A DNA stretch of 37,364 bases, taken from assembly GCA_902782945.1 (NCBI GenBank), contig CACZOU010000058.1, positions 1 to 37,364 of the forward strand, given 5' to 3'. This document shows, in pieces, positions 28,292 through 37,031 of the stretch. The translations under genes were made by a program, and so were the position numbers. The first letter of the stretch is position 1, and each line of letters begins with the position of its first letter. The notes beneath the pieces were generated by a model. The model made no database searches. It was not told the DNA's origin and worked only from the letters and a program-made list of their open reading frames with translations. The stretch comes from an uncultured Methanobacteriaceae archaeon. GTDB lineage: Archaea > Methanobacteriota > Methanobacteria > Methanobacteriales > Methanobacteriaceae.

Positions 28292-28389
28292 CAATCTCCT
28301 TTAACACTCTCTTAAAAAAAAGTAATTAATATCTAGGAAATCATTAAAAGAGGTGCTTATATTAGATTGTAACATTATATCCTCCTATT

Positions 28390-28436
28390 GAGTCAATGGT
28401 TCTATTTCTCATTTTCCATTGGCTCTGTTTCTTTTT
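28390..28436 (+). terminator. Hairpin terminator before the late region
   Basis: GAGTCAATGG (28390-28399) pairs with CCATTGGCTC (28416-28425) with one G-T pair, followed by TGTTTCTTTTTATTT. It probably ends the regulator cluster and insulates the late operon. Confidence 0.6.
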
Positions 28437-28539
28437 ATTTCAAGTTTAATCTCCGTTACTTAACCTCCCAAACTTTTTTTTTAGAATGATTTTTTTTGAT
28501 AAGTTTAGACGTACTTAGAAAATCCACCATAAAAACACG

Positions 28540-28680
28540 GATCATAGTGTGTGTGGGATGTTGTACACGGAATATAAGAACATCTATTATATTAAATCCT
28601 TTATAATAACAATAATAGAAAGAAAACAAGTACACCTCCCACAACCTAATAAAAAATATGTAAAAGAGGTGAAAAACAAG
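28540..28680 (+). promoter_or_regulatory. Late operon promoter/leader
   Basis: A TATA-like CTTTATAATAA lies at about 28599-28609 and AAAGAGGTGA precedes ATG 28681. The leader also has GTGTGGGATGTTGTAC (about 28550) and the imperfect inverse GTACACCTCCCACAAC (about 28630), which could fold across the promoter or leader. Confidence 0.45.
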
Positions 28681-28890
28681 ATGACAATCCAAGAACTCGA
28701 CCTAAATAAAATACTAATAATACTATTCGTAGGAACCTGTGCAGTCATAGGAGTATACTACCAAATAGGAAGTATACCTGAACTATGTCTAGGAGGACTT
28801 ATAGGATATCTCTCAAAAGATTACACACAAAAAAAGGAACCTACCATAACAACACAGGAACAAGAAATCACAGAATATGATGAACAATAA
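28681..28890 (+). CDS. Small membrane protein, possibly holin-like (69 aa)
   Basis: ATG 28681 follows AAAGAGGTGAAAAACAAG. Two hydrophobic stretches (ILIILFVGTCAVIGVYY, and LCLGGLIGYL) are followed by a polar acidic tail (KKEPTITTQEQEITEYDEQ). It overlaps the next gene. A pair of a two-span membrane protein and a coiled-coil/membrane protein is common in phage lysis cassettes; here they head the late operon rather than sit next to the endolysin. Holin function is a hypothesis. Confidence 0.65.
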   Translation: MTIQELDLNKILIILFVGTCAVIGVYYQIGSIPELCLGGLIGYLSKDYTQKKEPTITTQEQEITEYDEQ

Positions 28891-29206
28891 CACCATAAAA
28901 CAGTTGATACAAATGCCATCAGACATACAAGACTCAGAAAGAGAAGAAAGAGTAATACTACTACACGAATACAGACTAGAACAACTAGAAAAAAACAATG
29001 CACAACGATTCGACCAAATACTCAAAGAATTACAAGACAGTAAACAATTAATGAAAGATGCACAAAAAGACCTCATAGAACACAGTATACGAATAGAAGA
29101 ACTAGAAAAAAAACAAGCCAACTTTGACAGTTATATAAAAAGTATAACCGTAATAGTAATAGCAGAAATAATAATAGAATTACTAAAATTCATACACCCA
29201 CACTAA
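28877..29206 (+). CDS. Coiled-coil protein with C-terminal membrane anchor (XhlA-like)
   Basis: Residues about 20-85 form a long heptad helix (EERVILLHEYRLEQLEKNN, ILKELQDSKQLMKDAQKDLI, IRIEELEKKQ). A C-terminal hydrophobic segment follows (ITVIVIAEIIIELLKFI). This is the architecture of phage XhlA/hemolysin-type lysis accessories. Two adjacent ATGs (28877 and 28880) are possible. It is translationally coupled to the preceding membrane gene. The role in lysis or virion morphogenesis is inferred. Confidence 0.68.
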   Translation: MMNNNTIKQLIQMPSDIQDSEREERVILLHEYRLEQLEKNNAQRFDQILKELQDSKQLMKDAQKDLIEHSIRIEELEKKQANFDSYIKSITVIVIAEIIIELLKFIHPH

Positions 29207-29286
29207 AAAAAAGAATAATATAAAACTCACCCCCCTTTATATTTTTTCATAAAAAATAAAACACAAACTGGAGGAAAAAAAGAATA

Positions 29287-29955
29287 ATGACACAAAAAAA
29301 ACCACAACCATGGGAACGACAAAAAGGCGAACCCAACAAAGCACACAACTTATTCAAAGAATTTCTCCAACTAGGAAAAGCAAGAACACTCAAACAATTA
29401 CATGAATATCTACAGGAAACAGAGAGAAAATCAAGGAAAAATAAAGAAGTTACACCAAATAAAAAAATCCCTTCATATAAAACAATACAAGGATATAGTG
29501 CTAAGTATAAGTGGATGGAACGTGCAGGATTATATGATGATTACATAGACCATCAACGATTACTACTACAAGAACAACGAATCATTGATAGACAAAAGCA
29601 ATACCTTGATATTATTGAACCTCAAGAAGAAGAAGCATTAAGTAATCTCTTACAGAATATTAATGCTATTTCTGATGAATTAAAATATCCATTAGATAAG
29701 ATTAAGCCTACTAGTAAGGCTCATGCAGTAAAGAGTCTTGCAACTAGTCTTGATTTATATATTAAGAATATTCGATTAATATATGACCTTCCAACTGAAA
29801 CACAGGCAAGAGAAGTAAATGCAAATGTACAATCAGAGGGTAGAGTTACACAGGTTAATTATAATGTAGATAAATCTAGTGATGAATTCTTTGATAAGCA
29901 AATGGAATTTATTGATCATATGATATATGAACATGACCAGAAACGAAAGGAGTAA
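29287..29955 (+). CDS. terS: Terminase small subunit
   Basis: A 222-residue protein directly before the large terminase. N-terminal part is basic with a HTH-like segment (KIPSYKTIQGYSAKYKWMER then AGLYDDYIDH), the pattern of small terminases that recognise the packaging site. The centre and C-terminus are helical for oligomerisation. TGGAGG precedes ATG. It ends with a 4-base gap before the large subunit start. Packaging-site recognition is the expected role; the assignment relies on motif and position. Confidence 0.8.
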   Translation: MTQKKPQPWERQKGEPNKAHNLFKEFLQLGKARTLKQLHEYLQETERKSRKNKEVTPNKKIPSYKTIQGYSAKYKWMERAGLYDDYIDHQRLLLQEQRIIDRQKQYLDIIEPQEEEALSNLLQNINAISDELKYPLDKIKPTSKAHAVKSLATSLDLYIKNIRLIYDLPTETQAREVNANVQSEGRVTQVNYNVDKSSDEFFDKQMEFIDHMIYEHDQKRKE

Positions 29956-29959
29956 TCCT

Positions 29960-31447
29960 ATGTTAACATTTGAAGATAAAACAGCTACATATATTCCTGC
30001 TACGGATAATCTGGCATGGTGGGGTTATTTTATTAATAATGGTAATTGGTATCCTCGTTATTTTGATAAGTATATTATCAGATTACTTTATGCTGCTGAG
30101 CAGGGAAGGATTAGTAAGATTTTACTTAGTGTTCCGCCAAGGCATGGTAAGAGTACGCTCATCTCCAATATTTTCACATCTTATTTTTTATGTAAGTATC
30201 CAAATGAAAAAGTGATATTAAGCAGTTATAGTCAAGGATTAGCTTCAGAGTTAGGGGGTCAAGTAAAAGACATAATAAACTACTATGGTCAATTCACTGA
30301 AAAAACACCAAGAATATCACAGGATAGTAAAGCAAAAAACAAATTTCACATAGCAAAACCCTACACAGGTCAAATGTTATCTGTAGGTGCAGCAGGTAGT
30401 ATACTAGGTTTTGGTGCAGGATTATTTATTATTGATGACCCTATCAAAAGTGTAGCAGAAGCACAAAGTCCGGTTATACAAGAAAAACTTAAAGACTGGT
30501 TCACAGGTACCGCTAAGACTAGATTAGAAATACGAACAAATGGATTACCCCCTATTATGATTGTAATAGCACAAAGATTACATATGAATGACCTTCAGGG
30601 AATAATAAAACAATCTGAGCCAGTAATCAGTGCAGAAAAAGCATATAATATACTAGACAAAGGAGGAAGCATACCTAGAGATACATGGGTTGACTTAAAC
30701 CTCCAAGCAATATGCACAAATCCAGAAACTGATATACTACACCGTCAAAAAGGAGAGGTACTCTGGGAGGAACAACGAGACTACGAATGGCTCATGGCTG
30801 AGAAAAAAGCAATGGGTAGTTACCTATTCAACTGTATATATCAAGGCGAACCCACTGCACGTGATGGTGAAATATTCAAAAGAGAATGGTTCTATGACAA
30901 GGTAACAGGCAAGCCCACATGTATAATACAACAATCACAAGTACCACCAGATTTATCACTATTACGCTACTGGGACTTTGCAGGAAGTGGTCTAAGTGGA
31001 GATGAAACAAGTGGAGTTCTAACAGGATATGATGGAGAAAATATGTATGTACTACACCTAAATAATGGAAAATACACGGCTAGTCAAACATATACACAAT
31101 TCATTAAAACAGCTAAGCATGATGGAAAACATGTACAAATATATATTGAACAAGAACCAGGAAGTGCAAGTAAAATACTAATAAATAAACTACAACACAT
31201 CAAACAACTCAGAGGATACCATATCAAACCAGATAAAGTAACCACAGCTAAAAATATAAGAAGCTTTGACCTAGAAGCACTAGCAGAAAATCATCAACTC
31301 AAATTCCTAGACGCACCATGGACTGAGAAAATAATACAACAACTCATCAGCTTCACAGGAGCAGAAGGAGAAAGAGATGATATAGTAGACAGTCTCACAG
31401 GAAGTGCTGTCAGATGGCTGAAACCACGTAGGAGAGTAAGTGCATGA
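29960..31447 (+). CDS. terL: Terminase large subunit (packaging ATPase/nuclease)
   Basis: Start at ATG 29960 with AAAGGAG 7 bases upstream; a longer frame from 29927 overlaps terS without a ribosome site. The 495-residue protein has the Walker A VPPRHGKST (58-66), a Walker B-like GLFIIDDP, and the coupling region RLHMND. The RNase H-like nuclease follows with LRYWDFAGSG, and later IEQEPGSAS and ERDDIVDSLTGSAVR, supplying the acidic metal ligands. This is the typical two-domain terminase of head-tailed viruses. The stop overlaps the portal start (ATGA). Confidence 0.95.
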   Translation: MLTFEDKTATYIPATDNLAWWGYFINNGNWYPRYFDKYIIRLLYAAEQGRISKILLSVPPRHGKSTLISNIFTSYFLCKYPNEKVILSSYSQGLASELGGQVKDIINYYGQFTEKTPRISQDSKAKNKFHIAKPYTGQMLSVGAAGSILGFGAGLFIIDDPIKSVAEAQSPVIQEKLKDWFTGTAKTRLEIRTNGLPPIMIVIAQRLHMNDLQGIIKQSEPVISAEKAYNILDKGGSIPRDTWVDLNLQAICTNPETDILHRQKGEVLWEEQRDYEWLMAEKKAMGSYLFNCIYQGEPTARDGEIFKREWFYDKVTGKPTCIIQQSQVPPDLSLLRYWDFAGSGLSGDETSGVLTGYDGENMYVLHLNNGKYTASQTYTQFIKTAKHDGKHVQIYIEQEPGSASKILINKLQHIKQLRGYHIKPDKVTTAKNIRSFDLEALAENHQLKFLDAPWTEKIIQQLISFTGAEGERDDIVDSLTGSAVRWLKPRRRVSA

Positions 31448-33111
31448 ATAAAATGTATAGTGATGCATTCATAGTAACACAAAAAGATAATGAATATAAT
31501 TTAATAGAAGAAAGTATACTAAATCAATACGCAACAAAAAGTACACGAGATATAAACAGTCAAGCAAAACAATTAGACCCCGAAGACCCTGACTATGCTC
31601 AACTAAAACAACCTCTCTATAACTTTGATGATCTTGCAGCATTACTAGAAGTAAATACATTTCATAAATTATGCTGTGAAGTAGTAGCAGAGGATAGTAG
31701 TGGTTATGGGTGGAATATAATCCCCACCGCTGATGATGATCTTGATAATAACTCCTCTGAAAAGGAATACCTCACAGAGTGGGTGAAGAATTTCACAACT
31801 CCAATTAATCAGACACTTTATCAACTTAATTATGACCGTAGAGCTCTTGGTTGTGGAGCCGTAGAAATAATAAGAGAGAGTACAAGTAGTAGTCCTATTA
31901 TTGATGTAAAACATATACCACTTCATCAACTCTACAAGCATAGTGATAATTGTCGTATTAAACAAATTGTAGGGAGTAAACATCGTTGGTTTATCGAGTA
32001 TGGTACTAATTTTGATAAACAAGGAACAGAATATGATGTAGATTATCTGACTGGTGAAATAGCACCATATAATAGTCTTTCAGCTGATGAACGTGCAAAT
32101 GAAATAATATGGTTCACAGATTATGCACCACAACGAAAAACATACGGATTACCAAAGATAGCACCAGCAATAAAAGTAATATCAGGAGACCTTAGTCGTA
32201 GTAGTTATAATACAGCATTCTTTAAGAATTATGGTATGCCTACATTTGCAGTAACTGTTACGGGTGATTTCTGGGATTATGACGTGGACCCTGAGGATCC
32301 TGAGTATGATGTGACACAAACACTGAAATACAAGATAAGCCAACAACTCAAGGAAGTAATTAAAAACCCACATAGTGCAGTAACCATCACAGTACCAAGT
32401 GCAGGTGATGAAGGAAATGTTGATGTAAATATACAACCTCTCAGCGTTGATACTAAAGAAGCATCATTCCGTATGTACCGTGCGGATAACCGTGATGAAA
32501 TACTAGCAGCGCATGGAGTACCACCATACAGGTTAGGATTAGCTATTACTGGTTCACTCGGGGGTAATGTAGCAACAGAGAGTAGTAGTATCTATAATAT
32601 CAGTGTTATTCAACCACTCAAGAATGAAAATGAAAATCTTATTAATACACTCATACGAAACGAGTTAGAAATCACTGACTGGAAATTCAGTATTGATGAA
32701 ATAGATAAACGTGATACTGATAAAGACCTTGACCGTGCTAGTAAACTATTTGATATGGGTGCAATCACTCCTAGAGAGTTAATCGAATACTTTGGTAAAC
32801 CATTCGGTGCTGTTGCTGATGAATATGATACTATGCTTGATGAACACTTCGTACACGGTAGTCCTCTTAGTCAACTCTTAGGATATGATACAGGACTTAG
32901 TAATATGAATGATAATTTCTTGGATAATCTCAGGGATAGTCTCATTAATGATGCACAACAATTAAACACTGAGGATACAGGGGGTGTAGTAGATAACACA
33001 GCTAACAAATCAGAGCAGGATAACACTAATGGCACTCAAGGTAGACACAGCAAAGAAGCAACAGAACTTATTAATGAAACAATACAAGACGCTTTTAACA
33101 ATAGAAAATAA
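31444..33111 (+). CDS. Portal protein
   Basis: A 555-residue phage portal protein: FHKLCCEVVAEDSSGYGWNI (about 76-95), NYDRRALGCGAVEIIRE (about 128-144), IPLHQLYKHSDNCRI, the clip-region YGLPKIAPAIKVISGD, and the later GSLGGNVATESSSIYN, all in family order. It forms the dodecameric ring at the head vertex through which DNA is packaged. The ATG overlaps the terminase stop. The acidic C-terminus overlaps the minor head gene by 83 bases in another frame. Confidence is high from motif and operon order. Confidence 0.92.
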   Translation: MNKMYSDAFIVTQKDNEYNLIEESILNQYATKSTRDINSQAKQLDPEDPDYAQLKQPLYNFDDLAALLEVNTFHKLCCEVVAEDSSGYGWNIIPTADDDLDNNSSEKEYLTEWVKNFTTPINQTLYQLNYDRRALGCGAVEIIRESTSSSPIIDVKHIPLHQLYKHSDNCRIKQIVGSKHRWFIEYGTNFDKQGTEYDVDYLTGEIAPYNSLSADERANEIIWFTDYAPQRKTYGLPKIAPAIKVISGDLSRSSYNTAFFKNYGMPTFAVTVTGDFWDYDVDPEDPEYDVTQTLKYKISQQLKEVIKNPHSAVTITVPSAGDEGNVDVNIQPLSVDTKEASFRMYRADNRDEILAAHGVPPYRLGLAITGSLGGNVATESSSIYNISVIQPLKNENENLINTLIRNELEITDWKFSIDEIDKRDTDKDLDRASKLFDMGAITPRELIEYFGKPFGAVADEYDTMLDEHFVHGSPLSQLLGYDTGLSNMNDNFLDNLRDSLINDAQQLNTEDTGGVVDNTANKSEQDNTNGTQGRHSKEATELINETIQDAFNNRK

Positions 33112-34066
33112 TTGTAGAAATGATTTGAAAACATTCTATAATAAACTAAGTGAAAAAATAATAAGTTCATATAGGGGTAATAGTCAACTTTATCATAATA
33201 AGGATAGGCTAATTAATTTAATCATACAACCACTTTATGATTATGAAGAGGAATTCAGAAACATACTTTTAAATTATCAGCTTCAAGCATATAATCAAGG
33301 AACAAGTGATGTGAAAGAATTAATTGATATCCAAGGAGTCAATCTAGTTGCAACAAAAAAACAATTAACACTAGACATATTCAGTAAACCAAAAACAATT
33401 ATTCAAACAAAAATGGAAGACTATAGTATCATAGACTACTTAAAAAAACCCTTAAAAAATATGGGTGTAACAAATATTAAAGGATTCATTAATTTAAAAC
33501 AACACTTAAGTCAAATTCATAAAGATAAAAAACACTTAATTGAAAGAAAACCATCCGAAAAAGTTAAACAATTACTACAAACTAATAACATGAAACTATC
33601 AACACATACACGGTCAAGAATAACAAGCACAATCAAAAACATACTACTCAAAAGTGAAACAAGAGGAGAAAATGCAAGAACAATAGGAAAACTCATACAA
33701 GAACAATTCACCAAACTAGCAAACTATGAAAGTGAAAGACTAGCCCGGACTGAAATAATAAAATGTCATAACATGGCTAAACAGGATGAAATAACAAATA
33801 ATGAATTAATTGATTATACACAGTGGATATCAACAGACGATGAAAGAACAAGAGAATCACACGTGGAATTAAATGGTATGATTATACGTGTAGGTGATGT
33901 ATTTCCGAATGGTTGTCAGTATCCTGGTGACCCGAATGGTGATGCTGAGGAAGTAGTTAATTGTCGTTGTACTATTGTTCCATATATTCCTGAGATTGGT
34001 ATGATTGCACCTCCAGATATGACTTGTTTTACGGAGTCTGATTTTATACCAATTACTAGTAATTAG
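33029..34066 (+). CDS. Minor head protein (Mu F/SPP1 gp7-like)
   Basis: The C-terminal part shows the Phage_Mu_F domain: LARTEIIKCHNMAKQDEI, WISTDDERTRESHVELNG, then GDVFPNGCQYPGDPNGDAEE and NCRCTIVPYIPE. The N-terminal 230 residues are helical and Lys-rich. The ATG at 33029 is backed by GAGCAGGAT and lies 83 bases inside the portal gene, an unusually long overlap; ATG 33074 is an alternative without a ribosome site. These proteins attach inside the head near the portal and travel with DNA or help head assembly. Confidence 0.9.
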   Translation: MALKVDTAKKQQNLLMKQYKTLLTIENNCRNDLKTFYNKLSEKIISSYRGNSQLYHNKDRLINLIIQPLYDYEEEFRNILLNYQLQAYNQGTSDVKELIDIQGVNLVATKKQLTLDIFSKPKTIIQTKMEDYSIIDYLKKPLKNMGVTNIKGFINLKQHLSQIHKDKKHLIERKPSEKVKQLLQTNNMKLSTHTRSRITSTIKNILLKSETRGENARTIGKLIQEQFTKLANYESERLARTEIIKCHNMAKQDEITNNELIDYTQWISTDDERTRESHVELNGMIIRVGDVFPNGCQYPGDPNGDAEEVVNCRCTIVPYIPEIGMIAPPDMTCFTESDFIPITSN

Positions 34067-34115
34067 TGTGTATGATTATAATTATGTTTAATGTATAATA
34101 CTTTTTTTTGAACAC

Positions 34116-34136
34116 CCCCCTGAGATATACAGGGGG
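34116..34136 (+). terminator. GC-rich hairpin inside the late operon
   Basis: CCCCCTG (34116-34122) pairs with CAGGGGG (34130-34136), then ATTGTTTTTAG. It lies in the 175-base gap between minor head and protease genes, so it could partially terminate transcription or process the mRNA. The rest of this gap (34137-34241) holds no gene. Confidence 0.6.
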
Positions 34137-34241
34137 ATTGTTTTTAGTGGATAAACAATGTTTAATGGTGGGTCGGTTGGGCGGTGAATGGTGATGAATA
34201 TTACATAAAAAAACAAAACTGAATAAAAAAAAAGAAGGGGG

Positions 34242-35291
34242 ATGACCAGAATCCCAACAAACATAAACAGTAGAATACTAACAGCACCAGTACTAATACC
34301 AAACACACCAGACTGCACATACAACCAAGGCGAACCAGTATTAAGCGAAGACAAAGTCAGAAAACTAGCAACCAGTTTTAACAATTATGGCATCATAGAC
34401 TATGAACATCAATTCAACAAAAAAAATACAGAAGGATACCAGAAACAAGTCGGAAGTGTAATAGATAGTTGGCTCATACCCGAAGAGGAAACTATCAAAG
34501 GATTAGATGGTGTAACACGAACATACCCAAAAGGAACATGGTTTCTCAGTACAAGAATAACAGATCCGAATGTTATCAAAGAATTTGACACTGGGAAAAT
34601 TAAAGGATTTAGTAGTACTACCGTCAATAAACAATTTGCTGATAATGTAGCAACAAAAAGCAAAACACTTATTAAAGATATTAAGAATCCTGTCGTTATG
34701 ACCGTAAGTGTAACTGCTTCACCCTGCGTAGGTGGTGCTAAATTCTGTAAAGTAGCATATAAACATGAACAGATAAACGAGAAAGATAACATGGAAAATG
34801 AAACAGTATTTAAAAAAATAGGTAACTTCTTCTTAAACCTAACTGAAGAAGAGGTTACTGCTAATAAATCCGAAGAACCAGAAGAAAAAGAAGAAGTGAA
34901 AGAACAGGAACAAAAACCAGAAAACACTGAGGAAAACAAAAAAGGAGTGGAAGAAGAAACTGCAAATAAAGCAGATGACACAACAAAAGAAGATAACCCT
35001 CAAGATAACTCCCAAGATAACCAAGATAATGGTTCTGTTTCAAAAGAGGACTTCACAGCATTACAAGATAGAGTAAGTGCACTAGAAAAACAAATACAAA
35101 CCCTCCTAGACAAATCATCAAACAATTCAGATAACACACAAAAAGAAGATAACCAAAACAACAAAACAGCAAACAAAAGCAAACAATTAGATGTACCCGA
35201 CATAAACAGTACACACAGTGGAAGTATCAGCTCCACAAATGCAGTATATAAAGCAATGGGTAGAACAAAATATGGTAGAATAAAACAATAA
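34242..35291 (+). CDS. XkdF-like prohead protease fused to scaffold
   Basis: The first 170 residues match the phage XkdF-like serine protease family: IIDYEHQFNKKNTEG, VIDSWLIPEEE, YPKGTWFLSTRITDPNVIKE and GKIKGFSSTTV, with His in the DYEHQ motif and Ser in the FSS motif as likely catalytic residues. Residues about 190-330 are a long Glu/Lys/Asn-rich low-complexity and coiled-coil segment (FTALQDRVSALEKQIQTLLD), typical of scaffold, removed on maturation. Position before the major capsid agrees. GGGGG touches the ATG, so the exact start is uncertain. Confidence 0.85.
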   Translation: MTRIPTNINSRILTAPVLIPNTPDCTYNQGEPVLSEDKVRKLATSFNNYGIIDYEHQFNKKNTEGYQKQVGSVIDSWLIPEEETIKGLDGVTRTYPKGTWFLSTRITDPNVIKEFDTGKIKGFSSTTVNKQFADNVATKSKTLIKDIKNPVVMTVSVTASPCVGGAKFCKVAYKHEQINEKDNMENETVFKKIGNFFLNLTEEEVTANKSEEPEEKEEVKEQEQKPENTEENKKGVEEETANKADDTTKEDNPQDNSQDNQDNGSVSKEDFTALQDRVSALEKQIQTLLDKSSNNSDNTQKEDNQNNKTANKSKQLDVPDINSTHSGSISSTNAVYKAMGRTKYGRIKQ

Positions 35292-35307
35292 TGTGATGTG
35301 ATATAAA

Positions 35308-36351
35308 ATGAATAACCAACAAGTATTAAACCAAATAGTAAACAATAACGAAAAACAAGCATTCAAATCCATGTACACAGACCTAGAAAGTGGAAAAGCA
35401 ATACTAAACCCTGAACAATTAGGAAGATTCCTCAGAGCAGCAGAACTTCAAGATCCTATACTTGCAAATGCTAGTTTTGAATTAATGAATACACCAAGAA
35501 AAGAATTAAACCGTGTAGGAATTGAAGGAAGAGTACTACAAGATGGGTACAAATCAGGAACAGAAGAATCAGCACATGAAATCAATGGAGATATAACTGC
35601 TGCAAAAGTAAATGCAGGAGCAAACGAGTTAGACGTAAGAAAACTACGTGCAATGTGTGAAATCTATGATGATGAAAAAGAAGATAACATAGAAAAAGAA
35701 TTCTTCGAACAAACCCTCCTTGACATGATGGGAGAAGCAATAGGTCATGATTTATCCTTTGTAAACTTATTCTCTGATACATCTTTATCTGGTGCAAACA
35801 AAATGTTAACCAGACGTGATGGCTGGTTAAAATTAGCAGGAACACAACTTAAAAGTAAAGGAGTAGACTCTGCAGGTGGACAAATTGATATAGCTAATGG
35901 TATAACTGAAATATTTGATAAGATGATCTATTCATTACCTTCAAAATTCAGAGACAGAACAAAACTATGCTTCTATGTTCCATTTGAAATAGAAGACGCA
36001 TACCAGAACTACATCGCTAAAAGAAACACTACTCTTGGTGATGTAAACATAACTGGTAAAGATCAATTAACCTACAAAAAAATACCTCTTATATACAGTC
36101 CAGGACTTGACGCTGAGGATGGAAGAAAACTTGATAATACTGTATCTTGTTTACTTACACAACCTCAAAACATGGCTTACGGAGTATACCGTAATTTAAC
36201 TGTTGAACCATACAGACAACCACAATACGAATTAACCCAATACTACTATGGTATTCGTATGGATTGTGATTACTACTTCAGAGATGCAGCTGTAACTGCA
36301 AAAGTAACATTAGATGAAGCAAAAGCATTACCTGCAGCATCTAAAGTATAG
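35308..36351 (+). CDS. Major capsid protein (HK97-fold)
   Basis: The 347-residue protein has the layout of phage major capsid proteins: N-terminal helix (MNNQQVLNQIVNN, LNPEQLGRFLRAAE), the FEQTLLDMMGEAIGHDLSF spine helix, SDTSLSGANKMLTRRDGWLK, and late P/A-domain strands (KIPLIYSPGLDAEDGRKLD, VEPYRQPQYELTQYYYGIRM). It follows the protease/scaffold and shows codon preferences with fewer rare codons and more GAT/GCA/GGT, as expected for the most abundant late protein. The ATG lies 16 bases after the scaffold stop, with GTGATGTGAT as ribosome site. Confidence 0.92.
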   Translation: MNNQQVLNQIVNNNEKQAFKSMYTDLESGKAILNPEQLGRFLRAAELQDPILANASFELMNTPRKELNRVGIEGRVLQDGYKSGTEESAHEINGDITAAKVNAGANELDVRKLRAMCEIYDDEKEDNIEKEFFEQTLLDMMGEAIGHDLSFVNLFSDTSLSGANKMLTRRDGWLKLAGTQLKSKGVDSAGGQIDIANGITEIFDKMIYSLPSKFRDRTKLCFYVPFEIEDAYQNYIAKRNTTLGDVNITGKDQLTYKKIPLIYSPGLDAEDGRKLDNTVSCLLTQPQNMAYGVYRNLTVEPYRQPQYELTQYYYGIRMDCDYYFRDAAVTAKVTLDEAKALPAASKV

Positions 36352-36378
36352 ATAACCCTGTAATAGGAGGTATTATTG

Positions 36379-36537
36379 ATGGTTAAAACATGGAATCAAT
36401 TATCCTTAGAAACAAGATTATCTGCACAAGAAAGATATGAAGAACTTCGTAAAGAAGTAATGAAACTTGATAAAAGAATTAAAGAATTAGAATCACAACA
36501 AGATAAAGTAAATGATTCTACAGAAGAAGATAAATAA
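36379..36537 (+). CDS. Small coiled-coil protein (52 aa)
   Basis: ATG 36379 follows TAGGAGGTATTATTG. The peptide is one charged heptad helix (LSAQERYEELRKEVMKLDKR then IKELESQQDKV) with an acidic end. It lies between capsid and connector genes, where small capsid-decoration or assembly factors often occur. Unknown family. Confidence 0.65.
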   Translation: MVKTWNQLSLETRLSAQERYEELRKEVMKLDKRIKELESQQDKVNDSTEEDK

Positions 36538-36631
36538 TATTATATTTTAACAGTTTCCTCGTCCCTCCTTTAATTGTTCCTCTTTTTAAAAGATTAATCC
36601 TAAAACAATAATTAAATAAAATGGTGATAAC

Positions 36632-37030
36632 ATGGTAAAATACTATTGTGAACCCGAAGATGTTATCATAGTTACAGGTATAACAGTCAAAACATTCAGA
36701 TTAGAATCAGATGAAGCATTAACAAACCTAGTCCGTGAATGGATAGGACAAGCAACAGCACTCATAGATAGTTATACAAAGACAACACAAGATACTGATA
36801 ATTTACCTCTAGCAATCAAAAACATATGTATACGTGTAACAGCTAACATGGTAACCTTCGCTGAAAGCAGAAAAAACAGTCCACTAGTCAAAGTTAATGA
36901 TTGGACTATTAAAACAGTACCTACAGAAATACTAACTGACGATATCCGAGAAGACTTGAAACCATTCACAAAAGAAAGTATACGTGATGACAAATCCAAA
37001 ATAGACATACTAACTATAAGTGGAGACTAG
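36632..37030 (+). CDS. Head-tail connector (gp6/YqbG-like adaptor)
   Basis: A 132-residue mostly helical protein with the adaptor pattern: YYCEPEDVIIVTGITVK, LTNLVREWIGQATALIDSYT, then NLPLAIKNICIRVTANMVTF. This matches gp6/YqbG-type connectors that sit below the portal. GGTGATAAC precedes the ATG. The order capsid, connector, tail-completion protein is standard. The 94-base gap before it (36538-36631) has no gene. Confidence 0.78.
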   Translation: MVKYYCEPEDVIIVTGITVKTFRLESDEALTNLVREWIGQATALIDSYTKTTQDTDNLPLAIKNICIRVTANMVTFAESRKNSPLVKVNDWTIKTVPTEILTDDIREDLKPFTKESIRDDKSKIDILTISGD

Positions 37031-37031
37031 T

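Noticed and set aside
27900-28307. 135-aa minus-strand frame across the zinc-ribbon gene
   Set aside because: It covers a plus-strand gene with a clear zinc motif, has no ribosome site and looks compositionally random.
34409-35378. Several minus-strand frames opposite the scaffold and capsid start
   Set aside because: Hydrophobic Phe/Leu/Cys-rich products are the reverse of Glu/Lys/Asn-rich coding DNA; no ribosome sites.
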